A stretch of 64,000 nucleotides of DNA from positions 14,829 to 78,828 of the forward strand of contig NZ_LT607419.1 in NCBI RefSeq assembly GCF_900095225.1, given 5' to 3'. The first letter of the stretch is position 1. Each line of letters opens with the position of its first letter. Under the pieces are notes generated by a model. That model was not told the DNA's origin. It saw only the letters and a program-made list of their open reading frames with translations, and searched no databases. The translations under genes and the position numbers were made by a program. The DNA comes from Pseudomonas sp. UMAB-08. Its GTDB lineage: Bacteria > Pseudomonadota > Gammaproteobacteria > Pseudomonadales > Pseudomonadaceae. Positions 1 through 8,389 of the stretch are shown in pieces.

Positions 1-1088
1 TCCCCGCCAATACCAGCGTTGATCACGACCCTACCGACGTCAGCTACCTGGCCCAGACCCGACGGCTGAACGATACGCCGTGGCACTTGACCCTGCTGAC
101 GCCCTTGCAAGAGTTGCGCAGCGAAGCCGCGCGCCAGGGGATGTTGGTCGCGGTGGCCTGCGCACTGGTCGCGTTTCTGCTGATCGCCTGGAATGAGCGG
201 CGCAAAGTGATCGCCACTCGACTGGCTGCCCGCGAAGCCCTGCAAGAAGCCAACAATGAACTCGAGCGCAAAATTGCCGAGCGCACCGCCGATTTGCGCG
301 CCAGCAACGAACGCCTCAAAGCGCAGATCCGCGAACGGCGCCTCGCCGAAGACACATTGCGTCGCGCTCAGGATGAACTGGTCCAGGCTGGAAAACTCGC
401 CGCCATCGGCCAGATGTCCACCAGCATCGCCCACGAACTCAATCAACCCTTGGCCGCCTTGCGCACCCTGTCCGGCAATACCATACGCTTCATCGAGCGC
501 GGCGCGCTGGACACCGCCAGCACCAACCTGAAAACCATCAATGAGCTGGTCGATCGTATGGGCCGGATCACTGCCAGCCTGCGCGCCTTTGCCCGACGTG
601 GCGATGACAAAGGCCAAGCGTCGTTGCGCAAGGCTGTCGACGCCGCGCTGCAAGTACTCAATGGCCGACTGGAGAACTTCGACCTCACGCTGCATGAGCA
701 TTTTGAGGACGTGGCCTTACGAATCGATCAAACGCGCCTGGAGCAAATTCTGGTCAACCTCGTCGGTAATGCCCTGGATGCGATGCAGGCCCAGCCCTTG
801 CCCGAGTTGTGGCTTGAAGGTGAAATCGCCGACGGCCGCTATCGCCTCTATGTGCGTGACAACGGTCACGGCATCGGTCCGGAAGCGCGCAAGCATTTGT
901 TCGAACCGTTCTTCACCACCAAACCCGGTGAACACGGCCTTGGCCTTGGCCTGACCCTTTCTGCCAGCCTCGCTGCCGCAGCCGGGGGCAGTCTCAGCGC
1001 CGAGCATCCGTCCAGCGGCGGCACCGCTTTTATCTTGAGCCTGCCACTGCTCGATACACCCGCACCTCCTGAAGCCGAGCCGATATGA
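1..1088 (+). CDS. dctB: C4-dicarboxylate sensor histidine kinase DctB (5' partial)
   Basis: The reading frame is open from base 3 and runs off the left edge, so the periplasmic sensor domain is mostly missing. What remains is the end of that domain, a membrane helix (MLVAVACALVAFLLIAW), a coiled-coil linker rich in Glu and Arg, then a histidine kinase core. The H-box reads AHELNQPLAAL, the N-box NLVGNALDAM and the G-box DNGHGIGPEA followed by FFTTK and GLGLGLT. This is the DctB pattern: an inner-membrane kinase sensing C4-dicarboxylates such as succinate, which phosphorylates DctD. The next gene, 24 bp downstream, is the matching regulator, which supports the call. The gene for the transporter it would control (dctA) is not in the window. 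Confidence 0.93.
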   Translation, partial: PANTSVDHDPTDVSYLAQTRRLNDTPWHLTLLTPLQELRSEAARQGMLVAVACALVAFLLIAWNERRKVIATRLAAREALQEANNELERKIAERTADLRASNERLKAQIRERRLAEDTLRRAQDELVQAGKLAAIGQMSTSIAHELNQPLAALRTLSGNTIRFIERGALDTASTNLKTINELVDRMGRITASLRAFARRGDDKGQASLRKAVDAALQVLNGRLENFDLTLHEHFEDVALRIDQTRLEQILVNLVGNALDAMQAQPLPELWLEGEIADGRYRLYVRDNGHGIGPEARKHLFEPFFTTKPGEHGLGLGLTLSASLAAAAGGSLSAEHPSSGGTAFILSLPLLDTPAPPEAEPI

Positions 1089-1112
1089 GCCGCTATTAAT
1101 GAGCCGAACAGC

Positions 1113-2438
<1,326 letters not shown>

Positions 2439-2541
2439 TCGATCCAACCCTGTGCCATCTGGACAAAAGGCCCCGCGCTGTCGCGCAGCAAACTAGGTTG
2501 CGATTTGCGTGTCGTGTTTGATGGCGTATCAGATAAGTCGC

Positions 2542-2570
2542 CTTCGCGAATAAATTCGCTCCCACCGGGG
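2542..2570. repeat. REP-like intergenic repeat
   Basis: The segment contains CTTCGCGA, an imperfect dyad and TTCGCTCCCACC, which resembles the short REP palindromes (CTTCGCGAGC...GCTCCCACA) scattered between genes in P. fluorescens-group genomes. It lies about 100 bp after dctD. The arms TTCGCGAA and TTCGC are degenerate compared with the usual form, so this is probably an old copy. Function, if any, would be mRNA 3'-end protection or transcription attenuation. Confidence 0.6.
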
Positions 2571-2599
2571 TCTTGATTTGCCTTTAGTTCTTAAGTGAA

Positions 2600-2860
2600 T
2601 TGACTGCCGAATCACGGCAAGGCCCCGTTTCCAGAAGGCCGAGCGCAGGCGTTGCGCAGGGGGTAACGAGGCAAGGACGCCGAGTTAGCCGCACGGGGCC
2701 ATGGATGGCCCCTTGCGGCGGCCCCCGGAGCAACGCCGGAGCGAGGGAAATCCGAGCCTAGGCGAGGATCCGTATGGAGGGGCAAGCGTTTTCGGTTACC
2801 TTTTAGGCGTTTGTAAAAGGTGACCCGCTGTAAGAGCGGAACCGTAATTCCAGCACACGC
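2600..2860. repeat. Non-coding intergenic repeat block with terminator-like hairpin
   Basis: This GC-rich stretch lies between dctD and glpM in a gap with no convincing gene. From memory it resembles a widespread Pseudomonas intergenic repeat (phrases such as GAGTTAGCCGCACGGGGCC and GACCCGCTGTAAGAGCGGAA). It contains a hairpin with 11-bp arms, GGTTACCTTTT at 2794-2804 and AAAAGGTGACC at 2815-2825 (one G-T pair), and a second stem CCGCTGTAAGAGCGG right after it. The rest of the gap (2439-2599 and 2861-2940) shows only the REP-like element and an AT-rich segment before glpM that probably holds its promoter. Confidence 0.6.
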
Positions 2861-2940
2861 CGATGCCGGATATACACATCAAAACCAGCGCCAACACATT
2901 GTTTTTAAAAAATTAAAAAGCAGTTTGACAGGAGGCCATT

Positions 2941-3279
2941 GTGGACCTGATGTTCAAAGCCCTGCTGGGCGCTGCCGTGGTGGTGATCCTGGCCGCGCTG
3001 GCCAAAACCAAAAATTACTACATCGCCGGTCTGGTACCGCTGTTCCCGACCTTCGCCCTGATCGCCCATTACATCGTCGGTAAGGGGCGTTCACTGGACG
3101 ATTTGAAGACCACCATCCTGTTTGGCATGTGGTCGATCATTCCCTACTTCATTTACCTGGCAGCGCTGTACCTGATGGTCGACCGCTGGCGCCTGGAGGT
3201 CTCCCTTGCCCTGGCGGCACTGGCCTGGCTAGTTGCGGCGACTCTGCTGGTGACGTTCTGGATTCGATTTCACGGGTAA
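2941..3279 (+). CDS. glpM: GlpM family membrane protein
   Basis: A 112-residue protein with four predicted membrane helices and little else, matching the small GlpM family of inner-membrane proteins in Pseudomonas, a family named from its link to glycerol metabolism and alginate production in P. aeruginosa. It starts with GTG at 2941, supported by a strong AGGAGG Shine-Dalgarno 6 bp upstream. It stands alone after the repeat block and is followed 140 bp later by transporter genes of the same strand. Molecular function is unknown. Confidence 0.85.
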   Translation: MDLMFKALLGAAVVVILAALAKTKNYYIAGLVPLFPTFALIAHYIVGKGRSLDDLKTTILFGMWSIIPYFIYLAALYLMVDRWRLEVSLALAALAWLVAATLLVTFWIRFHG

Positions 3280-3421
3280 CCGCGTCGACACACTCGCAGC
3301 GGGACACGCAGTTGCAAGCCTACTCCCACAATGACTCAGTGGCCGTCGCATCCCTGCACTGGCCCATCCCTTGCATTCACCCGATCCACTTTCCCTCGGC
3401 CCATTGGCAGGAGCTGTTCCC

Positions 3422-3796
3422 TTGACCCCAACCGTGATCCTGCTGATCGCGCTGTGCATCGTGCTCGATGTGATTGGCCAACTCGCCTTCAAGCTCGGCC
3501 TGGATCGACTGCCGGAGCACGTCGGCGGCTTTCGCTTGCGCCATTTCTGGCGACAAATCGCCGGTGCCCCCCTGCTGTGGTGTGGGGTTGCCTGTTATTC
3601 CGTGCTTTTCGTTGCCTGGCTGGAGGTGCTGTCACTGGCGCCGCTGAGCCTGGTCTTTCCAGCGATCAGCCTGAGCTATTGCGGGGTGGTGCTTGGCGGG
3701 CGTCTTGTGTTGGGCGAAACCGTCAGTCGCCGACGCTGGCTGGGCACTGTCGTCATCACTACCGGCGTCATGCTGGTTTGCGCCACGGGCGTTTGA
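3422..3796 (+). CDS. EamA/DMT-type half transporter, first of a pair
   Basis: A 124-residue protein with four hydrophobic helices and an EamA/SMR-like end (VFPAISLSYCGVVLGGRLVLGE then a helix ending in GV). It is half the size of a usual 10-helix DMT transporter and resembles ArnE/ArnF-type proteins, which work as pairs. A TTG start at 3422 is preferred: AGGAG lies 8 bp upstream and no ATG in frame fits. The second half-transporter begins 7 bp after its stop, so a heterodimer is likely. The substrate cannot be read from sequence; undecaprenyl-linked sugars or small amines are options from related families. Confidence 0.78.
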   Translation: MTPTVILLIALCIVLDVIGQLAFKLGLDRLPEHVGGFRLRHFWRQIAGAPLLWCGVACYSVLFVAWLEVLSLAPLSLVFPAISLSYCGVVLGGRLVLGETVSRRRWLGTVVITTGVMLVCATGV

Positions 3797-3803
3797 GGCC
3801 TCT

Positions 3804-4202
3804 ATGACAAAGAGTTGGATCGAAGGGCGCGGCGCAAGCATCGGCCTCTGGGCACTGTTGATCGCCTTTGAAAGCGGCGCGCAAATCTCGCTGAAAGTGG
3901 GCGGAGACGGGTTGGCTTCCATTCCGTTCGGTGTGGGCTGGCTACTGGCTGCGGTGAGCAATCTGGCGGTCATGGTCGCGATTGTCTGCTATATCGGCTC
4001 GTTCCTCAGCTGGATGCTGATCCTGCGCCGCAGCAACCTGTCGCTGGCTTTTCCCTTGAGTTCACTGGTGTTCGTGGTGGTATTGCTCGGCTCATGGCTG
4101 GGCCTGGGTGAAACCATCAGCCCGCTGCACTGGCTGGGGGTGTGCGTGATCATTGGCGGGATTGTGCTGCTGGCGGAAGGGCAACAACCAGCGGCCACGT
4201 AA
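3804..4202 (+). CDS. EamA/DMT-type half transporter, second of a pair
   Basis: A 132-residue four-helix protein of the same DMT/SMR-like fold as its upstream neighbour, with the conserved segment SNLSLAFPLSSLVFVVVLLG and GETISPLHWLGV. The N-terminus carries a short hydrophilic leader (MTKSWIEGRG). ATG at 3804 starts only 7 bp after the preceding gene, with GAGG just upstream, so the two are co-translated. Together they are likely to form one heterodimeric inner-membrane exporter or flippase. No biosynthetic gene beside them reveals the substrate. Confidence 0.8.
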   Translation: MTKSWIEGRGASIGLWALLIAFESGAQISLKVGGDGLASIPFGVGWLLAAVSNLAVMVAIVCYIGSFLSWMLILRRSNLSLAFPLSSLVFVVVLLGSWLGLGETISPLHWLGVCVIIGGIVLLAEGQQPAAT

Positions 4203-4231
4203 AGGTCGATGCTCGCTTCCAGCCGACGCTT

Positions 4232-5017
4232 CTAGAGGCCGTTGAAATGATAAGCCACGGCGACACTGACCTCGCCCTGATTATCATTGCCCCGTTGTTT
4301 GACGATTGAACTGTCTGCGGCTGAACCGACCAGATGCGTCCAGCTCGCGCTGGTCAGCAGCGACCAGCCTGGAGCCAGGGGGAACTGCGCGCTCTGGGTC
4401 AACGTGACGTTCTGCAGGCCGCCACTGGCGTCGTATTGGCGGATGCCCGAAGCCTGTGCCTCTTGTGCGCTCACGCCATAAAAGGTTTGAGCCTGACGAC
4501 CATCCGCATAGTTCGCCGTCACCGACGTATCGCCAATGATGCCCAGCCCCAATGGGTAACCCAGCTCGCCACCGATCCGGCCCAGCACCCCGCCCTGGCC
4601 GTCACTCCCCCCCGCCACGCGACCCGCCTCGGCAAACACACGCCAGAAATCTTCAGGGCTGTATTGCACGAAGCCTCCCGCCTCGCCCATGCCCGACACA
4701 TCACGCAAACCGCGCAATGAGCCATTGGAATTGCGGCCCGGAACATAGTTAAGGAACGGCCCGGCGCTCCAGCCGCCCCCCTTCAGCGCCTTCCAGGACA
4801 AGCCATCGTCCGAACTCAGACTGAGGTCACCCCAGGTCAGATCCATATAGGGCAAGGGTCGAACTTCGTAACGGCTGCCGCTGGGGTCATGGGGTTCATA
4901 ACTGAGCGCCATGCCAAGGTCGCCAACGATTGGCTCAGCCTGTCCAGGCGCGCTGAAACCGACAGCACACGCAAAGCTTGCGAACAGAGCACAGCGATTG
5001 AACCTGGAAAGGGGCAT
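4232..5017 (-). CDS. MipA/OmpV family outer-membrane protein
   Basis: A roughly 261-residue exported protein: signal peptide ending in APGQAEP, then a beta-barrel-like sequence rich in Gly and aromatic residues, ending in the outer-membrane signature YHFNGL. The features WGDLSLSSDDGLSWKALKG and LGRIGGELGYPLGLG fit MipA/OmpV proteins, implicated in scaffolding of murein enzymes and in outer-membrane permeability. The start ATG at 5017 gives a standard signal peptide with GAG 9 bp upstream; ATG 5026 and TTG 5035 are alternatives. It is transcribed away from the sigma-54 operon and shares a 250-bp control region with it. Confidence 0.85.
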   Translation of the reverse strand: MPLSRFNRCALFASFACAVGFSAPGQAEPIVGDLGMALSYEPHDPSGSRYEVRPLPYMDLTWGDLSLSSDDGLSWKALKGGGWSAGPFLNYVPGRNSNGSLRGLRDVSGMGEAGGFVQYSPEDFWRVFAEAGRVAGGSDGQGGVLGRIGGELGYPLGLGIIGDTSVTANYADGRQAQTFYGVSAQEAQASGIRQYDASGGLQNVTLTQSAQFPLAPGWSLLTSASWTHLVGSAADSSIVKQRGNDNQGEVSVAVAYHFNGL

Positions 5018-5091
5018 TAAAACCATCTCGAACAATGAAACATGCGCGCATCAACCCCCAAACAGGGGCTCTTGCGCAAGCACTGATGTTG

Positions 5092-5109
5092 TTTGTAGCA
5101 ACCTACAAA
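5092..5109. promoter_or_regulatory. Candidate enhancer (UAS) dyad for the sigma-54 operon
   Basis: A perfect inverted repeat TTTGTAG-CAAC-CTACAAA lies 73 bp upstream of the sigma-54 promoter. A further half-site TTGTAG follows at 5112-5117. The size (18 bp) and distance are those expected for the binding site of an NtrC-type activator, and the operon itself encodes one. It could instead act on the divergent mipA-like gene. Confidence 0.6.
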
Positions 5110-5181
5110 AATTGTAGCTTGCAGGCCCGTTTTTTTTGACCGCCACCGCCAAGACCCACTGCCAGAAGGGTTCCGGCACGT

Positions 5182-5197
5182 TGGCACAGTCCATGCT
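5182..5197 (+). promoter_or_regulatory. Sigma-54 (-24/-12) promoter
   Basis: TGGCACAGTCCATGCT matches the RpoN consensus TGGCAC-N5-TTGCW at all key bases: GG at -24 and GC at -12 are separated by exactly 10 bp, with only one T-to-A change before the TGC. It faces the HAD phosphatase gene, whose ATG is 70 bp downstream. Transcription would depend on RpoN and an AAA+ activator, probably the regulator encoded at the end of the same operon. Confidence 0.82.
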
Positions 5198-5266
5198 CAA
5201 CCCCACCGCAAGCGCAAAACGCGCTCTCTATTTACCTGATCGACCTTATCAAATAGGCACCTGCAG

Positions 5267-5965
5267 ATGATGCACTGGCATATCGTGTGTGATTTCGATG
5301 GGACCGTCACCCGGACCGACGCTGTGGATAACATCCTCGAGCGTTTTGCCGATCCAAGCTGGGAGGCCATCGAAGACGAATGGCTCTCTGGCAAGATCGG
5401 CTCGCGAGAATGCCTGGGTCGGCAGCTCGCGCTGGTGAAAGCCTCACCCTCCCAGCTCCTCGGCTATTTCGACAGCGTCGATATAGACCCGGCGTTTTCT
5501 GACTTCGTCGAACGTGTCCTGAGTCGCGGCGCGACGCTGGACATCGTCAGCGACGGCATCGAACAAGGCATCGCCCGCGTTCTTTCGCGGCATGAATGCC
5601 CGCTGCTGCCGATCATTGCCAATCGCCTGCGCCAGGTCGATCAGGACAGCTGGCGCATCGAGTTCCCGCATTCCAGCGATGCCTGCCGCGCAGCCTCCGG
5701 CAACTGCAAATGCAAGTCCGCCCCCAAAGGCAAGCGCATCCTGGTGATCGGTGACGGTCAATCAGACATGTGCGTGGCCGGGACTGCCGACTTCGTATTC
5801 GCCAAAGATCGCCTGGCCGAACATTGCGAACGCAGTGGCATTCCGTATGCCCGCTTCGACTCTTTCGCCGACTTACCCGCTTTGCTCGCCCGCTTGCCTC
5901 ACAGCGATCCGGCCCACGCAATCAGCCTCCCTCTTGAACAGCAGGAACTCTTCCACCATGTCTGA
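5267..5965 (+). CDS. HAD-IB phosphatase, MtnX-like
   Basis: A 232-residue cytoplasmic HAD phosphatase. The catalytic motif DFDGT is at residues 9-13 (nucleophile Asp9, acid/base Asp11), motif II lies in DIVSDG and motif III/IV in LVIGDGQSD. MtnX proteins dephosphorylate a methionine-salvage intermediate, but no other salvage gene is here. The substrate is more likely tied to the aminotransferase that follows, whose start codon overlaps this stop (ATGTCTGA). The segment SGNCKCKSAPKGK includes a Cys pair typical of this subgroup. First gene of a five-gene unit behind a sigma-54 promoter. ATG 5270 is an alternative start. Confidence 0.85.
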   Translation: MMHWHIVCDFDGTVTRTDAVDNILERFADPSWEAIEDEWLSGKIGSRECLGRQLALVKASPSQLLGYFDSVDIDPAFSDFVERVLSRGATLDIVSDGIEQGIARVLSRHECPLLPIIANRLRQVDQDSWRIEFPHSSDACRAASGNCKCKSAPKGKRILVIGDGQSDMCVAGTADFVFAKDRLAEHCERSGIPYARFDSFADLPALLARLPHSDPAHAISLPLEQQELFHHV

Positions 5966-7352
5966 CATTCGTATCGCAACGCCCGAAGACCAGATTCTTC
6001 TTGAGAAAGAAGCCAAGTATTGTTCCTTTGGCGACACCGTTCACTACATCGACCCGCCGCGTATCTTCAATCGCTGCGAAGGTTCGTACGTCTACGACAC
6101 CAGTGACCAGGCGTACCTCGACCTGCAAATGTGGTACTCGGCGGTCAACTTCGGTTACGCCAACCCACGCTTGAACAACGCACTCAAGCAACAGATCGAC
6201 TCCATGCCGCAGATTGCCAGCCAATACCTGCACCGTGGCAAAATCGAGCTGTCAGAAATGATCGCCGTAGACGCCAAGAAAAAATTCGGTCTCGACGGCC
6301 GCGTTCACTTCAACGTCGGCGGTTCGCAGTCCATCGAAGACTCCTTGAAAGTGGTACGCAACGCCAGCAACGGCAAAAGCCTGATGTTCGCGTTCGAAGG
6401 CGGCTACCACGGCCGTACCCTCGGCGCGTCGTCGATCACTTCCAGCTATCGCTATCGCCGCCGTTACGGCCATTTTGGCGAGCGTGCGCAGTTCATTCCT
6501 TTCCCTTACCACTTCCGTGGCCCGAAAGGCATGACCAAAGAAGAATATGGCAGCTACTGCGTCCAGCAGTTCGCCCGCCTGTTCGAGACTGAATACAACG
6601 GTGTCTGGGACCCGAAAACCAACCAGTGCGAATACGCGGCATTCTACGTCGAGCCGATTCAAGGCACCGGCGGCTATGTTATCCCGCCAATGAACTTCTA
6701 CAGCGAGCTCAAGCACGTACTGGATCAGCACGGCATCTTGATGGTGGTCGACGAAATCCAGATGGGCTTCTACCGCACCGGCAAGCTGTGGTCCATTGAG
6801 CACTTCGACGTCAAACCCGATGTGATCGTGTTTGGTAAAGCGCTGACCAACGGCCTCAACCCATTGGGCGGCATCTGGGCTCGCGAAGAACTGATCAACC
6901 CGAAGATCTTCCCGCCAGGCTCGACTCACTCTACCTTCGCCTCCAACCCATTGGGTACTGCGGTAGGTCTGGAAATGTTCAAAATGACCTCCGAAGTCGA
7001 CTACGGCGCGATGGTCATGGAAAAGGGCAAGTACTTCCTGGCTGGCCTGCAAGACCTGCAAAAGCGCTACCCGATCATCGGCGACGTCGACGGCCTGGGC
7101 CTGGCACTGCGCGCAGAAATCTGCGGCCCGGATGGCTTCACCCCGGACAAGGCCACACTCGACTTCATGGTTGATGAAGGCATGAAAGGCGACATCGAAA
7201 TCGACGGCAAACGCCTGGGCCTGATCCTCGACGTGGGCGGCTACTACAAGAACGTCATCACCCTGGCTCCGTCGCTGGAAATCAGCTACGCAGAAATCGA
7301 CCTGGGCATTGCCCTGCTCGACCGCCTGCTGCATCGAGCCATGAAGCGGTGA
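5958..7352 (+). CDS. Class III PLP-dependent aminotransferase
   Basis: A 464-residue fold-type I enzyme of the acetylornithine/GABA aminotransferase class. Visible landmarks are the cofactor region FNVGGSQSIEDSLKV, the FEGGYHGRT segment, VVDEIQMGFYRTG (Asp binding the pyridine nitrogen) and the Schiff-base lysine K294 in VFGKALTNG. It would move an amino group between an omega-amino compound or related amine and a keto acid; the substrate is not apparent. ATG 5958 is chosen over upstream in-frame starts because it has AGGAA at a good distance and overlaps the previous stop. It also overlaps the next gene by GTGA, so the three enzymes are translationally coupled. Confidence 0.9.
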   Translation: MSDIRIATPEDQILLEKEAKYCSFGDTVHYIDPPRIFNRCEGSYVYDTSDQAYLDLQMWYSAVNFGYANPRLNNALKQQIDSMPQIASQYLHRGKIELSEMIAVDAKKKFGLDGRVHFNVGGSQSIEDSLKVVRNASNGKSLMFAFEGGYHGRTLGASSITSSYRYRRRYGHFGERAQFIPFPYHFRGPKGMTKEEYGSYCVQQFARLFETEYNGVWDPKTNQCEYAAFYVEPIQGTGGYVIPPMNFYSELKHVLDQHGILMVVDEIQMGFYRTGKLWSIEHFDVKPDVIVFGKALTNGLNPLGGIWAREELINPKIFPPGSTHSTFASNPLGTAVGLEMFKMTSEVDYGAMVMEKGKYFLAGLQDLQKRYPIIGDVDGLGLALRAEICGPDGFTPDKATLDFMVDEGMKGDIEIDGKRLGLILDVGGYYKNVITLAPSLEISYAEIDLGIALLDRLLHRAMKR

Positions 7353-8224
7353 GCCTGCCTGAGATCGATATGGGCGAAGGTAACGCCAGTTTCGTTCTCG
7401 GCAGTGGTCCGGTCGCGGTGTTGTTGATCCACGGCCTGACCGGCACCCCGACGGAGTTACGTCGGGTTGCCCAAGGCTTGGCCAAGCGGGGGTACACCGT
7501 ATACGTACCCACGCTTGCCGGGCACTGCGGCGACAACGCCGACCTGCAAGCCACGGGTTGGAAAGACTGGTACGAGAGCGCGCGCAAGGCCTTTGTCGGC
7601 ATCCGCCAACGCCACGCACAGGTATTCGTCGGCGGGCTGTCGATGGGCGCAGTGATGTCCATGCACATGGCTGCCGAGCATCCGGGGCAAATCGCCGGCT
7701 TGCTGCTGTATTCGACGACCTTGCGCTACGACGGCTGGAACATGCCGAAAGCTGCGGTGCTGACACCGCTGTTGATGGCCATTCCGTTCGGCGTGCACTT
7801 GTGCCGTTTCAACGAAACATCGCCTTACGGCATCAAAGACAAGCGTTTGCGGGCTATCGTCGAACGCCAGATGAAAGCAGGCGAAAGCAGCAGCGCCGGG
7901 TTGTTGACCATGTCGGGAGTCAACGTTCGCGAGCTGCATCGATTGGTTGCGGTCGTGAAACGAGAAATGCCTTCGGTCACCACGCCTGCGTTGGTGTTGC
8001 ACTCCATCGAAGACGACATCACCAGCCGCTGGAATGCTGACTATGTCGAGAAACACCTTGGCGGCAAGGTGACTAAAGTGCTGCTCGACAACTGCTATCA
8101 CATGATCACCGTGGACCTGCAGTACCGTAAGGTGATCACGCTGAGCGCAGACTTTATCGACAACCTGACCGAGCAACCGCCCCTCCAGGCTGTTCCTCTG
8201 AATGATCGTCGGCAACTGGCATGA
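7349..8224 (+). CDS. Alpha/beta hydrolase (carboxylesterase/lipase-like)
   Basis: A 291-residue cytoplasmic alpha/beta hydrolase related to carboxylesterases and monoacylglycerol lipases. The oxyanion motif HGLTGTP is near residue 28, the nucleophile elbow is GLSMG (Ser98), with catalytic Asp222 or Asp223 (HSIEDDI) and His251 (CYHMIT). It starts with GTG overlapping the aminotransferase stop by 4 bp. It would hydrolyse an ester or thioester connected to the phosphatase and aminotransferase products. No signal peptide is seen. Confidence 0.88.
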   Translation: MSLPEIDMGEGNASFVLGSGPVAVLLIHGLTGTPTELRRVAQGLAKRGYTVYVPTLAGHCGDNADLQATGWKDWYESARKAFVGIRQRHAQVFVGGLSMGAVMSMHMAAEHPGQIAGLLLYSTTLRYDGWNMPKAAVLTPLLMAIPFGVHLCRFNETSPYGIKDKRLRAIVERQMKAGESSSAGLLTMSGVNVRELHRLVAVVKREMPSVTTPALVLHSIEDDITSRWNADYVEKHLGGKVTKVLLDNCYHMITVDLQYRKVITLSADFIDNLTEQPPLQAVPLNDRRQLA

Positions 8225-8389
8225 CCTCACCATGCTCACCCCATCTCCCTTCTTCGGCCTTTGGGCAAGCAGCGCCGCCTGCAATAATTGTTTTCCCGGG
8301 GCGCTGGAGGACTGTATTGAAACGGGGCAAACTCGCTGTACACCGGAGCGGTTCGACCCAGGCACGGCTGCTGCAATAAGCGAGCGTTG

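Noticed and set aside
2820..3083. 87-codon frame over the repeat and glpM
   Set aside because: Starts inside the intergenic repeat and runs out of frame through glpM, which has the strong ribosome site.
5267..5965. Methionine-salvage mtnX
   Set aside because: The fold matches MtnX, but no mtnABCD gene is near and the operon context is different.
6252..7766. 504-codon frame antisense to the aminotransferase and esterase
   Set aside because: Opposite two clear enzymes, with low-quality repetitive composition; treated as a codon-bias artefact.
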